This document shows, in pieces, positions 18,387 to 26,473 of a stretch of 64,000 nt of DNA. The position numbers and the translations under genes are program-made. This DNA is from Pseudomonas cedrina subsp. cedrina (GTDB taxonomy: Bacteria > Pseudomonadota > Gammaproteobacteria > Pseudomonadales > Pseudomonadaceae), in contig NZ_MNPW01000004.1 in the NCBI RefSeq assembly GCF_001983175.1, positions 372,001 through 436,000 of the forward strand, read 5' to 3'. Position 1 is the stretch's first letter; each line of letters opens with the position of its first letter. Below the pieces are notes generated by a model, which worked only from the letters and a program-made list of their open reading frames with translations, searched no databases and was not told the origin of the DNA.

Positions 18387-19709
18387 ATGTCAGACGCCAC
18401 TTCAATGGCCGAGGACTTCGCCAGCGGTCGCAATGACCCGGTGCAAGCCCTCGAACAGGCACTCGATAAGGCGAGCCAGGTCCCGTCGGTATTTATCAGC
18501 CTGACGCCCGAGCGCGCCCGCCGTGAAGCCGAAGCCGCCGCCGCGCGTTGGCGCGCCGGCCAGCCGTTGAGCGTGTTCGATGGCGTGCCGCTGGCCTGGA
18601 AGGACCTGTTCGACGTGGCCGGCAGCATTACCACGGCGGGCGCCGCCTACCGCCGCCATGCGCCCGTCGCGTTGCTCGATGCGCCCACCGTCGGCCTGTT
18701 GTGCCGTGCCGGGATGGTCAGCGTGGGCAAGACCAACCTCAGTGAACTGGCCTATTCCGGCCTGGGCCTGAACCCCCATTTCGGCACGCCGCACAATCCC
18801 CATGGCACGGATCAACCGCGCATCCCCGGCGGATCATCTTCGGGCTCGGCCGTGGCCGTGGCCGCTGGCATCGTGCCCATCGCCATGGGCACCGACACGG
18901 CCGGTTCCATTCGCATCCCCTCGGCGTTCAACGGCCTGGTGGGTTACCGCGGCAGCAGTCGGCGCTACAGCCGCGACGGCGTGTTTCCACTGGCGCACAG
19001 CCTCGACAGCCTCGGCCCGATAAGCCGCAGCGTGCGTGATGCCCTGGCCGTCGACAACTTGCTGCATGGCCGCAGCCACACCCACGTCGCCCGCAGCCTC
19101 AAGGGCCAGCGCTTCGTGCTGGCGCAGCAGGATGTCGAACCCGCCGTGCGCAACAACCTGCTGCGCGCGGTGGAGCAGCTCAAGGCCCACGGCGCGCTGG
19201 TGGAAGAGCGCGAATGCCCGGCCTTCCAGGCGACGCTGGAACTGATCAAACACCACGGCTGGCTCGGCGCCTTCGAAGCCTTCGCCCTGCACCAAGCGTT
19301 GCTCGACAGCCCCGAAGCCGACCAGCTCGACCCACGCGTGCGCCGCCGCCTTGAAGCCGCGCGCTCGCTGCCGGCCAGCCAACTGATCCACCTGACTGAT
19401 GCGCGCCGCCGCTTGCAACAGCAACTGATCGAAGACCTCGACGGCGCCGTCCTGATCACCCCGACCGTCGCCCACGTCGCCCCGGCGTTGGCGGCGCTTG
19501 AAGCCGACGATGACCTGTTCGTCACAACCAACCTCGCCACCCTGCGCCTGACCATGCCCGGCAGTTTGCTCGACATGCCAGGCGTGACCCTGCCCAGCGG
19601 CCGCGATGCCCAGGGCCTGCCCACCGGGTTGCTGCTCAGCGCCCCGACGGGAGAAGACGCACGCCTGCTGCGCGCGGCGTTGTCCGTCGAATCCGTAATG
19701 ACAATTTAA
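18387..19709 (+). CDS. Amidase-signature hydrolase (probable half-amidase)
   Basis: Member of the amidase-signature family (440 aa) with a Ser-cisSer-Lys triad: Lys72 in LAWKDLFDV, the glycine/serine-rich signature [16 protein letters not shown] near residue 150, and the nucleophile region [16 protein letters not shown]. It hydrolyses a C-N amide bond. Next to an imidase it could open the half-amide product to the dicarboxylate and ammonia. ATG 18387 follows a GAGGGT ribosome-binding site; an upstream in-frame ATG lies before the operators and is rejected. It leads the catabolic operon, 11 nt before the next gene. Confidence 0.88.
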   Translation: MSDATSMAEDFASGRNDPVQALEQALDKASQVPSVFISLTPERARREAEAAAARWRAGQPLSVFDGVPLAWKDLFDVAGSITTAGAAYRRHAPVALLDAPTVGLLCRAGMVSVGKTNLSELAYSGLGLNPHFGTPHNPHGTDQPRIPGGSSSGSAVAVAAGIVPIAMGTDTAGSIRIPSAFNGLVGYRGSSRRYSRDGVFPLAHSLDSLGPISRSVRDALAVDNLLHGRSHTHVARSLKGQRFVLAQQDVEPAVRNNLLRAVEQLKAHGALVEERECPAFQATLELIKHHGWLGAFEAFALHQALLDSPEADQLDPRVRRRLEAARSLPASQLIHLTDARRRLQQQLIEDLDGAVLITPTVAHVAPALAALEADDDLFVTTNLATLRLTMPGSLLDMPGVTLPSGRDAQGLPTGLLLSAPTGEDARLLRAALSVESVMTI

Positions 19710-19720
19710 GGAGACACACC

Positions 19721-20599
19721 ATGGCTAAAGACATCCTCTGTGCATTCGGCGTCGACGTTGACGCCGTCGCCGGCTGGCTCGGTTCCTACGGCGGCGAAGA
19801 CTCGCCGGACGACATCTCCCGCGGTCTGTTCGCCGGTGAAATCGGCGCGCCACGGCTGCTCAAACTGTTCGAACGCTACGGTCTGCGCACCACCTGGTTT
19901 ATCCCCGGCCACTCGATGGAAACCTTCCCTGAGCAGATGAAGGCCGTGGCCGACGCCGGCCATGAGATCGGCGTGCACGGCTACAGCCACGAAAACCCGA
20001 TCGCGATGACCGCCGAGCAGGAAGAAATCGTCCTCGACAAATCCATCGAACTGATCACCCAGGTCACCGGCAAGCGCCCCACCGGCTACGTGGCGCCATG
20101 GTGGGAATTCAGCAAGGTCACCAATGAGCTGCTGCTGAAAAAAGGCATCAAGTACGACCACAGCCTGATGCACAACGACTTCCACCCCTACTACGTGCGC
20201 AAGGGCGATACCTGGACCAAGATCGACTACAGCCAGCACCCCGATACCTGGATGAAGCCCCTGGTGCGCGGCGAAGAAACCGACCTGGTGGAGATCCCGG
20301 CCAACTGGTACCTCGACGACCTGCCGCCAATGATGTTCATCAAGAAAGCCCCTAACAGCCACGGCTTCGTCAACCCGCGTCACCTGGAAGAAATGTGGCG
20401 CGACCAGTTCGACTGGGTCTACCGCGAACACGAACACGCCGTGTTCACCATGACCATCCACCCCGATGTGTCCGGCCGCCCGCAAGTGCTGCTGATGCTC
20501 GAGCGCCTGATCGAACACATCCAGAGCCATGCCGGCGTGCGCTTCGTCACCTTCGACGAAATCGCCGATGACTTCATCCGCCGCCAACCGCGTACCTGA
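19721..20599 (+). CDS. Polysaccharide-deacetylase-fold hydrolase of the imidase (cyclic imide hydrolase) subfamily
   Basis: A 292-aa cytosolic protein with a NodB-type metal site: Asp12/Asp14 in [15 protein letters not shown], and His86 and His90 in HGYSHENP. There is no signal peptide, which argues against a cell-wall substrate. The sequence closely resembles, from memory, the P. putida YZ-26 imidase group that opens cyclic imides such as succinimide or phthalimide to half-amides; PuuE-type allantoinases and HP0310-like proteins are more distant relatives. It is co-transcribed with the amidase (11-nt gap, GGAG ribosome-binding site). Confidence 0.8.
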   Translation: MAKDILCAFGVDVDAVAGWLGSYGGEDSPDDISRGLFAGEIGAPRLLKLFERYGLRTTWFIPGHSMETFPEQMKAVADAGHEIGVHGYSHENPIAMTAEQEEIVLDKSIELITQVTGKRPTGYVAPWWEFSKVTNELLLKKGIKYDHSLMHNDFHPYYVRKGDTWTKIDYSQHPDTWMKPLVRGEETDLVEIPANWYLDDLPPMMFIKKAPNSHGFVNPRHLEEMWRDQFDWVYREHEHAVFTMTIHPDVSGRPQVLLMLERLIEHIQSHAGVRFVTFDEIADDFIRRQPRT

Positions 20600-20611
20600 A
20601 CCTGCGTCACC

Positions 20612-20714
20612 CTGTAGGAGCGAGCTTGCTCGCGAAGAACCAGAGAGCGTCGCGCGCATCCAGGATGCCCGCGTCATCGTTGACGATTTTCGCGAGCAAG
20701 CTCGCTCCTACAGG
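20612..20714. repeat. REPIN, TGTAGGAGCGAGCTTGCTCGCGA type
   Basis: CCTGTAGGAGCGAGCTTGCT and its complement AGCAAGCTCGCTCCTACAGG are inverted about 55 nt apart. It is a third sequence type (TAGGAG, GAGC core). It separates the imidase gene from the MFS carrier gene. Confidence 0.92.
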
Positions 20715-20742
20715 GTCCACTAATCCCCCTGAGGCGCGATCT

Positions 20743-22083
20743 ATGTCCATCTACAACAAGCTTGACCTGACTGGCTGGAAACCCCGGCAACTGACCTCCC
20801 AGGAGGTGCGTTTCGCCACCTGGATCGCGTTTTTCGCCTGGGTGTTTGCGGTGTATGACTTCATCCTGTTCGGCACCTTGCTGCCGGAGATCGGCCGGCA
20901 TTTTGGCTGGGGTGAAGTGGAGCAAGCTGAAATCGCGACCTGGGTGGCGGTGGGAACCGCCGTGGTCGCCCTGGCCATCGGACCGATCGTGGACAAGCTG
21001 GGGCGCCGCAAAGGGATTATTTTCACCGTGGCCGGTTCCGCGCTGTGCTCGGCGCTGACGGCGATTGGTGGAGCGTGGGGCAAGTCGCCGCTGATCCTGA
21101 TCCGTTCGCTGGGTGGCCTGGGTTATGCCGAGGAAACCGTCAACGCCACCTATTTGACCGAGTTGTACGGCGCCTCCGAAGACCCACGGCTGACCAAGCG
21201 TCGCGGCTTCATCTACAGCCTGGTGCAGGGCGGTTGGCCGGTCGGCGCGTTGATCGCCGCCGGGTTGACCGCGCTGTTGCTGCCGATCATCGGTTGGCAG
21301 GGCTGCTTCATCTTCGCCGCGATCCCGGCCGTTGTGATCGCGATCATGGCGCGCAAGCTCAAGGAGAGCCCGCAGTTCCAGATCCATGAACGCATCAGCC
21401 AACTGCGCAAAAGCGGCGCGGTAAGCGAGGCGCAAAACGTCGCGCAGACCTACGGCGTGGACTACGACGAGCACAGCAAGGCCGGTCTCAAGGCCGCCTT
21501 CCGTGGCCCGGCCCGGCGTGCCACGCTGGTGATCGGCGCCGCGCTGTTGCTCAACTGGGCGGCGATCCAGATCTTCAGCGTACTGGGCACGTCGGTGATC
21601 GTCAGCGTGCACCATGTCTCGTTCGAGAACTCGCTGATCATCCTCGTGCTGTCGAACCTGGTGGGCTATTGCGGCTACCTGAGCCACGGCTGGATGGGCG
21701 ACAAGATCGGCCGTCGCAACGTGATCGGCCTGGGTTGGATGCTCGGCGGGTTGTCGTTCGCCGGGATGCTGTTCGGCCCGAGCAACATGGCGATGGTGGT
21801 CGGGTTGTACAGCCTGGGCCTGTTCTTCCTGATCGGCCCATATTCGGCGGCGCTGTTTTTTATCAGCGAGAGTTTCCCCACCAGCATCCGTGCCACCGGC
21901 GGCGCGATCATCCATGCCATGGGCCCGATCGGTGCGGTGGTCGCAGGTTTTGGTGCGACCCAGGTGTTGTCCGCCGGCAGTGACTGGCAGACCGCCGCGC
22001 TGTGGTTCGGCGCCGTGCCGTGCTTTTTGTCCGGCATGTTGATGTTTGCCGCGCGCCATGTGCGTCCGGAAACCGTTCAGTAA
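20743..22083 (+). CDS. MFS transporter (metabolite:H+ symporter type)
   Basis: A 446-aa inner-membrane carrier with 12 predicted helices. The inter-helix motif appears as DKLGRRKG after helix 2 and GDKIGRRN after helix 8, as in the sugar/metabolite porter branch. A hydrophilic central loop (about 210-260) includes [17 protein letters not shown]. The acidic pair AEETVN in helix 4 and the C-terminal [14 protein letters not shown] fit MFS carriers for organic acids. In context it would import the imide, half-amide or acid used by this cluster. ATG 20743 is chosen because upstream codons fall within the REPIN. Confidence 0.85.
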   Translation: MSIYNKLDLTGWKPRQLTSQEVRFATWIAFFAWVFAVYDFILFGTLLPEIGRHFGWGEVEQAEIATWVAVGTAVVALAIGPIVDKLGRRKGIIFTVAGSALCSALTAIGGAWGKSPLILIRSLGGLGYAEETVNATYLTELYGASEDPRLTKRRGFIYSLVQGGWPVGALIAAGLTALLLPIIGWQGCFIFAAIPAVVIAIMARKLKESPQFQIHERISQLRKSGAVSEAQNVAQTYGVDYDEHSKAGLKAAFRGPARRATLVIGAALLLNWAAIQIFSVLGTSVIVSVHHVSFENSLIILVLSNLVGYCGYLSHGWMGDKIGRRNVIGLGWMLGGLSFAGMLFGPSNMAMVVGLYSLGLFFLIGPYSAALFFISESFPTSIRATGGAIIHAMGPIGAVVAGFGATQVLSAGSDWQTAALWFGAVPCFLSGMLMFAARHVRPETVQ

Positions 22084-22093
22084 GGAGTCAATG

Positions 22094-22855
22094 ATGAGCC
22101 GTAAAGTTGCCTTGATTACCGGCGCCGCCAGCGGCATCGGCCAAGCCCTCGCCGTGGCCTATGCGCGCCATGGCGTGGCGGTGGTCGGCGGGTACTACCC
22201 GGCTGACCCGCATGACCCGCAGGCCACCGTCAGCCTGGTGCAGGCCGCCGGCGGCGAGTGCCTGATGTTGCCATTGGACGTGGGCGATACCGCCTCGGTG
22301 GATGCCCTGGCCGCGCAAGCCGTGCAGCATTTTGGTCGGCTGGATTACGCCGTGGCCAACGCCGGGTTGCTGCGCCGCGCGCCGTTGCTGGAGATGACCG
22401 ATGCGCTGTGGGATGAGATGCTCAATGTCGATCTCACGGGGGTGATGCGCACCTTCCGCGCGGCGACCCGGCATATGCACGAAGGCGGCGCGCTGGTGGC
22501 GATTTCCTCGATTGCCGGTGGCGTGTACGGCTGGCAGGAACATTCGCACTATGCCGCCGCCAAGGCCGGCGTGCCGGGGTTGTGCCGGTCGCTGGCGGTG
22601 GAGTTGGCGGCCAAGGGCATCCGCTGCAATGCGGTGATTCCGGGGCTGATCGAAACGCCGCAGTCGCTGGATGCGAAGAACTCGCTGGGGCCGGAGGGCT
22701 TGGCGAAAGCGGCGAAAGCGATCCCGCTGGGACGGGTAGGGCGGGCCGATGAAGTGGCGTCGCTGGTGCAGTTCTTGACCAGTGAAGCGTCGAGCTATCT
22801 GACTGGCCAGAGCATCGTCATCGACGGCGGATTAACCGTACGCTGGCCCGACTGA
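22094..22855 (+). CDS. SDR-family NAD(P)-dependent oxidoreductase (first of two)
   Basis: Classical short-chain dehydrogenase (253 aa): cofactor motif [11 protein letters not shown] motif in VANAGLL, active-site Ser in ISSIAGG, and YAAAK for Tyr/Lys. The C-terminus [16 protein letters not shown] is typical. The TAAGGAG ribosome-binding site at 22081-22087 supports ATG 22094; ATG 22091 is too close. The gene begins 10 nt after the MFS gene. The glycine-rich loop is followed by [11 protein letters not shown] rather than an Asp at the end of beta-2, so cofactor preference is unclear. Confidence 0.88.
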   Translation: MSRKVALITGAASGIGQALAVAYARHGVAVVGGYYPADPHDPQATVSLVQAAGGECLMLPLDVGDTASVDALAAQAVQHFGRLDYAVANAGLLRRAPLLEMTDALWDEMLNVDLTGVMRTFRAATRHMHEGGALVAISSIAGGVYGWQEHSHYAAAKAGVPGLCRSLAVELAAKGIRCNAVIPGLIETPQSLDAKNSLGPEGLAKAAKAIPLGRVGRADEVASLVQFLTSEASSYLTGQSIVIDGGLTVRWPD

Positions 22856-22873
22856 ATCTACGCGGTCTGAAAA

Positions 22874-22962
22874 TGTGGGAGCTGGCTTGCCTGCGATGGC
22901 GGTGGGTCAGCTACCTATAAATCTACTGATACACCGCTATCGCAGGCAAGCCAGCTCCCACA
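22874..22962. repeat. REPIN, GCTGGCTTGCCTGCGATGGC type
   Basis: TGTGGGAGCTGGCTTGCCTG and its complement are inverted around a spacer with GGTGGGTCAG and CTGATACACC. It sits between the two SDR genes, inside the catabolic operon. Confidence 0.92.
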
Positions 22963-22993
22963 GGGGAACGGTGTTTGCCTCGGGAGAATCTAC

Positions 22994-23743
22994 ATGCCTC
23001 AACTCACCCACCGCCGTGCCGTCATCACCGGCGCCGGCAGCGGCATCGGTGCCGCCATCGCCCACGCCTACGCCGCAGAAGGCGCGCGCCTGGTGCTGGC
23101 CGACCGCAACGCCGCCAGCCTCGCCGAAACCGCGATCACCTGCCGCAACCTCGGCGCCGAGGTGTTTGAGTGCCTGGCCGACGTCGGCACGGTAGAAGGC
23201 GCCCAGGCCAGCGTCGACCGTTGCGTCGAGCACTTCGGCGGTATCGATATCCTGGTCAACAACGCGGGCATGCTCACCCAGGCGCGCTGCGTCGACCTGT
23301 CCATCGAGATGTGGAACGACATGCTGCGCGTCGACCTCACCAGTGTCTTCGTCGCCAGCCAGCGCGCCTTGCCGCACATGCTCGCGCAGCGTTGGGGGCG
23401 GATCATCAATGTCGCCTCGCAACTGGGCATCAAGGGCGGCGCCGAACTGACGCACTACGCCGCCGCCAAGGCCGGGGTGATCGGCTTTACCAAGTCCCTG
23501 GCGCTGGAAGTGGCCAAGGACAACGTGCTGGTCAACGCCATCGCTCCCGGCCCCATCGAGACGCCATTGGTCAGTGGCATCAGCGATGACTGGAAGCGCG
23601 CCAAGGCCAGGGAACTGCCCCTGGGCCGCTTCGGCCTGGCCGACGAAGTGGCGCCGACGGCGGTGCTGCTGGCCAGCGAGCCGGGCGGCAATCTGTTCGT
23701 CGGCCAGACCCTGGGCCCGAACTCTGGCGATGTCATGCCATGA
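22994..23743 (+). CDS. SDR-family NAD(P)-dependent oxidoreductase (second of two)
   Basis: Classical short-chain dehydrogenase (249 aa), FabG-like: TGAGSGIG, an Asp after beta-2 (VLADRNAAS) that suggests NAD preference, NNAG, INVASQLG with the active-site Ser, and YAAAK. The C-terminus LFVGQTLGPNSGDVMP closes as in 3-oxoacyl-ACP reductase-like SDRs. It is similar to but clearly diverged from the preceding SDR. A likely role is oxidation of a hydroxy acid released by the upstream hydrolases; the substrate is not known. Confidence 0.88.
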   Translation: MPQLTHRRAVITGAGSGIGAAIAHAYAAEGARLVLADRNAASLAETAITCRNLGAEVFECLADVGTVEGAQASVDRCVEHFGGIDILVNNAGMLTQARCVDLSIEMWNDMLRVDLTSVFVASQRALPHMLAQRWGRIINVASQLGIKGGAELTHYAAAKAGVIGFTKSLALEVAKDNVLVNAIAPGPIETPLVSGISDDWKRAKARELPLGRFGLADEVAPTAVLLASEPGGNLFVGQTLGPNSGDVMP

Positions 23744-23756
23744 GCGGGGTGTAGCC

Positions 23757-24059
23757 ATGTGCGGACTCTGCGGGTTGCTCGGCGAAGACCTGCACTGGAG
23801 CGACCCCCTGGGCGACGAGCTGCCCAGGCGTCGCGAACGCCTGCGCCGGATCGCGGCGATCAACCAGGTGCTGGCGGTGTTCCGGCTCAAGGTCGAAGAC
23901 TTCCAGGGTGCGTCCTATCTGTTGTTGGGCGCGACCGGCAAACAGGCCCTGGCCAGCGGCCTGGATCAGCTGTGGCAGGCGGCGCAGGAGATGCTCGGTC
24001 GTCCGTTGGACCCCCTCGACCCCAAACTGCTCGACCATTTGGAATACAACCCACTGTAG
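23757..24059 (+). CDS. Small CxxC protein, unknown function
   Basis: A 100-aa protein starting MCGLCGLLGEDLHWSDPLGD, with Cys2 and Cys5 as a CxxC pair at the very N-terminus. The rest is helical (RRERLRRIAAINQVLAVFRLKVEDFQG; ALASGLDQLWQAAQEMLG). There is no signal peptide or membrane segment. It begins 14 nt after the SDR stop, and its own stop codon lies inside the following REP. Its place directly before a COG0523 metallochaperone suggests a metal-binding or thiol role. The start resembles class II glutamine amidotransferases (MCGLxG), but the protein is too short to be one. Confidence 0.75.
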   Translation: MCGLCGLLGEDLHWSDPLGDELPRRRERLRRIAAINQVLAVFRLKVEDFQGASYLLLGATGKQALASGLDQLWQAAQEMLGRPLDPLDPKLLDHLEYNPL

Positions 24060-24154
24060 GAGCGGGCTTGCCCGCGAAAAACGTCAACGATAACGCGTGC
24101 ATCCTGGATAAGCGCGGTGTCCCTGAGCTCTTCGCGAGCAAGCTCGCTCCTACA
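24056..24154. repeat. Mixed-type REPIN overlapping a stop codon
   Basis: The left half TGTAGGAGCGGGCTTGCCCG is the GGGC type; the right half TTCGCGAGCAAGCTCGCTCC...TACA is the GAGC type, so the two halves belong to different subfamilies. The TAG at 24057-24059 of the CxxC protein gene is part of the left half. Confidence 0.9.
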
Positions 24155-24173
24155 AGGGGCGGAGGTATAAAAA

Positions 24174-25148
24174 ATGAGCATCGCCCTCAACGTCATTACC
24201 GGCTTTCTCGGCAGCGGCAAGACCACCTTGCTCAAGCGCCTGCTGCAGGGTGAAAGCCTGGGCGACACGGCGTTGCTGATCAACGAATTCGGCGATGTCG
24301 GCATCGACCATCTGCTGGTCGAAGAAGTCGCGCCGGACACGGTGCTGCTGCCCAGCGGCTGCGTGTGCTGCTCGATCCGTGGCGAGCTGAAGGAGGCGTT
24401 GCTGACCTTGCTGCAACGTCGCGAGCGCGGTGAAATCCCGGCATTCAAGCGGGTGATCCTGGAAACCACCGGCCTGGCCGACCCGGCGCCGATCCTGGCC
24501 ACGTTGAATAACGACGTGCAACTGCGCGGGCGTTTTCATATCGGCCTGGTGATTACCTTGGTGGACGCCAGCCACGCCGCCCTGCAGGAGCGCCTGCACC
24601 CGGAATGGCTGGCCCAGGTGGCGGCGGCGGATCGCTTGCTGTTGAGCAAGACCGACCTGGCGGGCGACTGCGCACCACTGCGTGCGCACTTGCGCGCGCT
24701 GAATGCCGGCACGCCGATCCTGGATACCCATGCCATTCACAGCGGCGACCAATTGCTGCTGGGCGAAGGCCTGCGCAGTGCCGAGCCCGCCGTTGAAGTC
24801 AGCCGCTGGCAGCTGCATCAAACCACCACGGCCACTCACGGCGCCGCGCAAGTGTGCAGCCTGACCTTCGACCAGCCTTTGGACTGGGTCGGTTTCGGGG
24901 TGTGGCTGTCGATGCTGTTAAGATGCCACGGCGAACGAATCCTGCGTGTCAAAGGACTGCTCAACGTGAACGCCAGTAACGCCCCCATCGTCATTCATGG
25001 CGTGCAGCATTGCCTGCACGCGCCGGTGCATCTGCCTGCGTGGCCGGGCAGCGACCGTCAATCGCGCCTGGTGTTTATCCTGCGCGGCCTCGACCCTGCG
25101 CTGTTGCGCCGCTCCTTTGATGTGTTCTCGCGACGGTTCGCCGCATGA
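24174..25148 (+). CDS. COG0523-family metallochaperone GTPase (CobW/ZigA/YjiA-like)
   Basis: G3E-family GTPase (324 aa): Walker A GFLGSGKTTLL at 10-20, NEFG at 37-40, the metal-binding CxCC motif at residues 63-66 (SGCVCCSIRG), ETTGLADP and base-recognition SKTD. The C-terminal CobW domain contains HGVQHCLHAPVHLP with several His residues. Members insert or buffer Zn2+, Ni2+ or Co2+ for specific client enzymes. Beside a metal-dependent imidase-type hydrolase, loading that enzyme is the simplest role. Its stop overlaps the start of the following gene (ATGA). Confidence 0.88.
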   Translation: MSIALNVITGFLGSGKTTLLKRLLQGESLGDTALLINEFGDVGIDHLLVEEVAPDTVLLPSGCVCCSIRGELKEALLTLLQRRERGEIPAFKRVILETTGLADPAPILATLNNDVQLRGRFHIGLVITLVDASHAALQERLHPEWLAQVAAADRLLLSKTDLAGDCAPLRAHLRALNAGTPILDTHAIHSGDQLLLGEGLRSAEPAVEVSRWQLHQTTTATHGAAQVCSLTFDQPLDWVGFGVWLSMLLRCHGERILRVKGLLNVNASNAPIVIHGVQHCLHAPVHLPAWPGSDRQSRLVFILRGLDPALLRRSFDVFSRRFAA

Positions 25149-26320
25149 TCACCTTAAGGGTCCTCGGCACTTCGGTCACCTTGCTTGAATGCCTGCGCGT
25201 GCGGGCCGAGCAGGAACTGGGCATTCGCCTCGTGTACCAAGTGCATGACGTCGAACAGGCGCAGCGCATCGCCGTGATGCAGCCCGACAGCTACGACCTG
25301 TACGACCAGTGGTTTCACAACGTCGATTTCGTGTGGCCGGCCCGGGCGATCCAACCCATCGACACCCGGCGCATCGCGTTGTGGCATGAGATCAATGACC
25401 TGCCCAAGCGCGGGCGCCTGTCGCCCGATGATCGCCTGGGCAGTGGCAGCGTGCCCAGCGAGCGCTTGTTCGTGCAACACGATGGCAGCCTGGGCAGCAC
25501 GGTCACCGAGCGCATCAGTATGTTGCCCCTGACCCACAACGCCGACAGCTTTGCCTATCGTCCGGAGCGGTTGCCCGACGGTTTCTGCCACGGCAACGAA
25601 AGCTGGGGCTGGCTGCTCGACCCCGCGTGGCGTGCACGCACGGCCTTGCAAAGCGACGCCGCCATCGGCGCCCTGGATGCCGCGCTGGCGGTGCAGGGGG
25701 CGGGGCTGGCCAGCTTCAGCGACATCGGCAACATGAGCATCGAAGAGATCGATGTGCTGGCCGATATCCTGGTGCGTAAGCAGAAGGAAGGGCACTTTGC
25801 GGCGTTCTGGTCCGATGATGAAGAAGCGGCGCAATTGATGCTCAGCCCGAGCATCGATATCCAGAGCCTATGGTCGCCGACCTTGATGCGCCTGCACCGC
25901 GCCGGCGTGAAATACCGCCTGGCGGTGCCACGTGAAGGCTACCGGGCCTGGTTTGGGGGCTTGTCGTTGTCGCGCCATGCCAAGGGGCCGGTGCTGGATG
26001 CGGCTTATGCGTATTTGAATTGGTGGCTGTCGGGCTGGCCCGGTGCGGTGATGGCGCGGCAGGGGTATTACATCGGTAACCCGGCCCGTAGCCGCGATCA
26101 CTTGAGCCGTGCGGAGTGGGATTACTGGTACGCGGGCAAACCTGCGCGGGAAGAACTGCTCGGCAGCGATGGCCTGCCGCTGATCGACATCGGCGAAGTG
26201 CGCGACGGCGGCTCCTATGAACAGCGCATGGGGCATATTGCGGTGTGGAATTCGGTCATGGATGAACACAACTACCTGGTGCGACGCTGGGGGGATTTCA
26301 TGCGGGCCCGGGGCGTTTGA
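25145..26320 (+). CDS. Solute-binding-protein-like (PotD/ABC type) protein without a signal peptide
   Basis: A 391-aa protein resembling bacterial extracellular solute-binding proteins of the polyamine/iron branch: an N-terminal beta-alpha unit (LRVLGTSVTLLECLRVRAEQ), YDLYDQWFHNVDFVWPARAIQPID, and a C-terminal half with AYAYLNWWLSGWPGAVMARQGYY. It starts directly with the mature fold: there is no signal peptide and no lipobox, and the start is fixed by a 4-nt overlap with the GTPase gene. No ABC permease or ATPase is nearby. It may be a cytosolic ligand binder, sensor or enzyme derived from this fold. Confidence 0.72.
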   Translation: MITLRVLGTSVTLLECLRVRAEQELGIRLVYQVHDVEQAQRIAVMQPDSYDLYDQWFHNVDFVWPARAIQPIDTRRIALWHEINDLPKRGRLSPDDRLGSGSVPSERLFVQHDGSLGSTVTERISMLPLTHNADSFAYRPERLPDGFCHGNESWGWLLDPAWRARTALQSDAAIGALDAALAVQGAGLASFSDIGNMSIEEIDVLADILVRKQKEGHFAAFWSDDEEAAQLMLSPSIDIQSLWSPTLMRLHRAGVKYRLAVPREGYRAWFGGLSLSRHAKGPVLDAAYAYLNWWLSGWPGAVMARQGYYIGNPARSRDHLSRAEWDYWYAGKPAREELLGSDGLPLIDIGEVRDGGSYEQRMGHIAVWNSVMDEHNYLVRRWGDFMRARGV

Positions 26321-26414
26321 TGAAGTCAACCTTGCGCCGCCAATAAATCGCCGCTAAACCCCCTGTATTTATTGGGTGCACTTACCCTAAGTCCCAGCTA
26401 ATCTCCTCAAACTC

Positions 26415-26442
26415 AATATCCATAAGAAATGGATATTTTTTT
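26415..26442 (+). terminator. Rho-independent terminator ending the catabolic operon
   Basis: AATATCCAT-AAGAA-ATGGATATT forms a 9-bp perfect stem followed by TTTTT. The ATG inside the right arm (26429) is in frame with the next gene, but its position in the terminator argues against its use as a start. Confidence 0.8.
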
Positions 26443-26473
26443 GACGCCAGGTCACCCCTCGCAGGGAATGCAC

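Noticed and set aside
19721..20599. Peptidoglycan or chitin deacetylase
   Set aside because: No signal peptide, and the neighbours are amidase, carrier and dehydrogenases; the sequence fits the imidase branch better.
20674..22137. Long open frame opposite the MFS gene
   Set aside because: Composition is His/Arg/Gln-rich as expected of a shadow frame; the forward frame has 12 helices and MFS motifs.
23757..24059. Class II glutamine amidotransferase (MCGLxG start)
   Set aside because: The protein is only 100 aa and lacks the rest of the Ntn-hydrolase fold; only the first residues resemble it.
24174..25148. Cobalamin biosynthesis role for the CobW-like GTPase
   Set aside because: No cob genes are nearby; the CxCC motif and context fit the wider COG0523 metallochaperone group.
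26429..26473. ATG 26429 as the start of the first phosphodiesterase
   Set aside because: It lies inside a terminator stem with no ribosome-binding site, while ATG 26474 has AGGGA 6 nt upstream.
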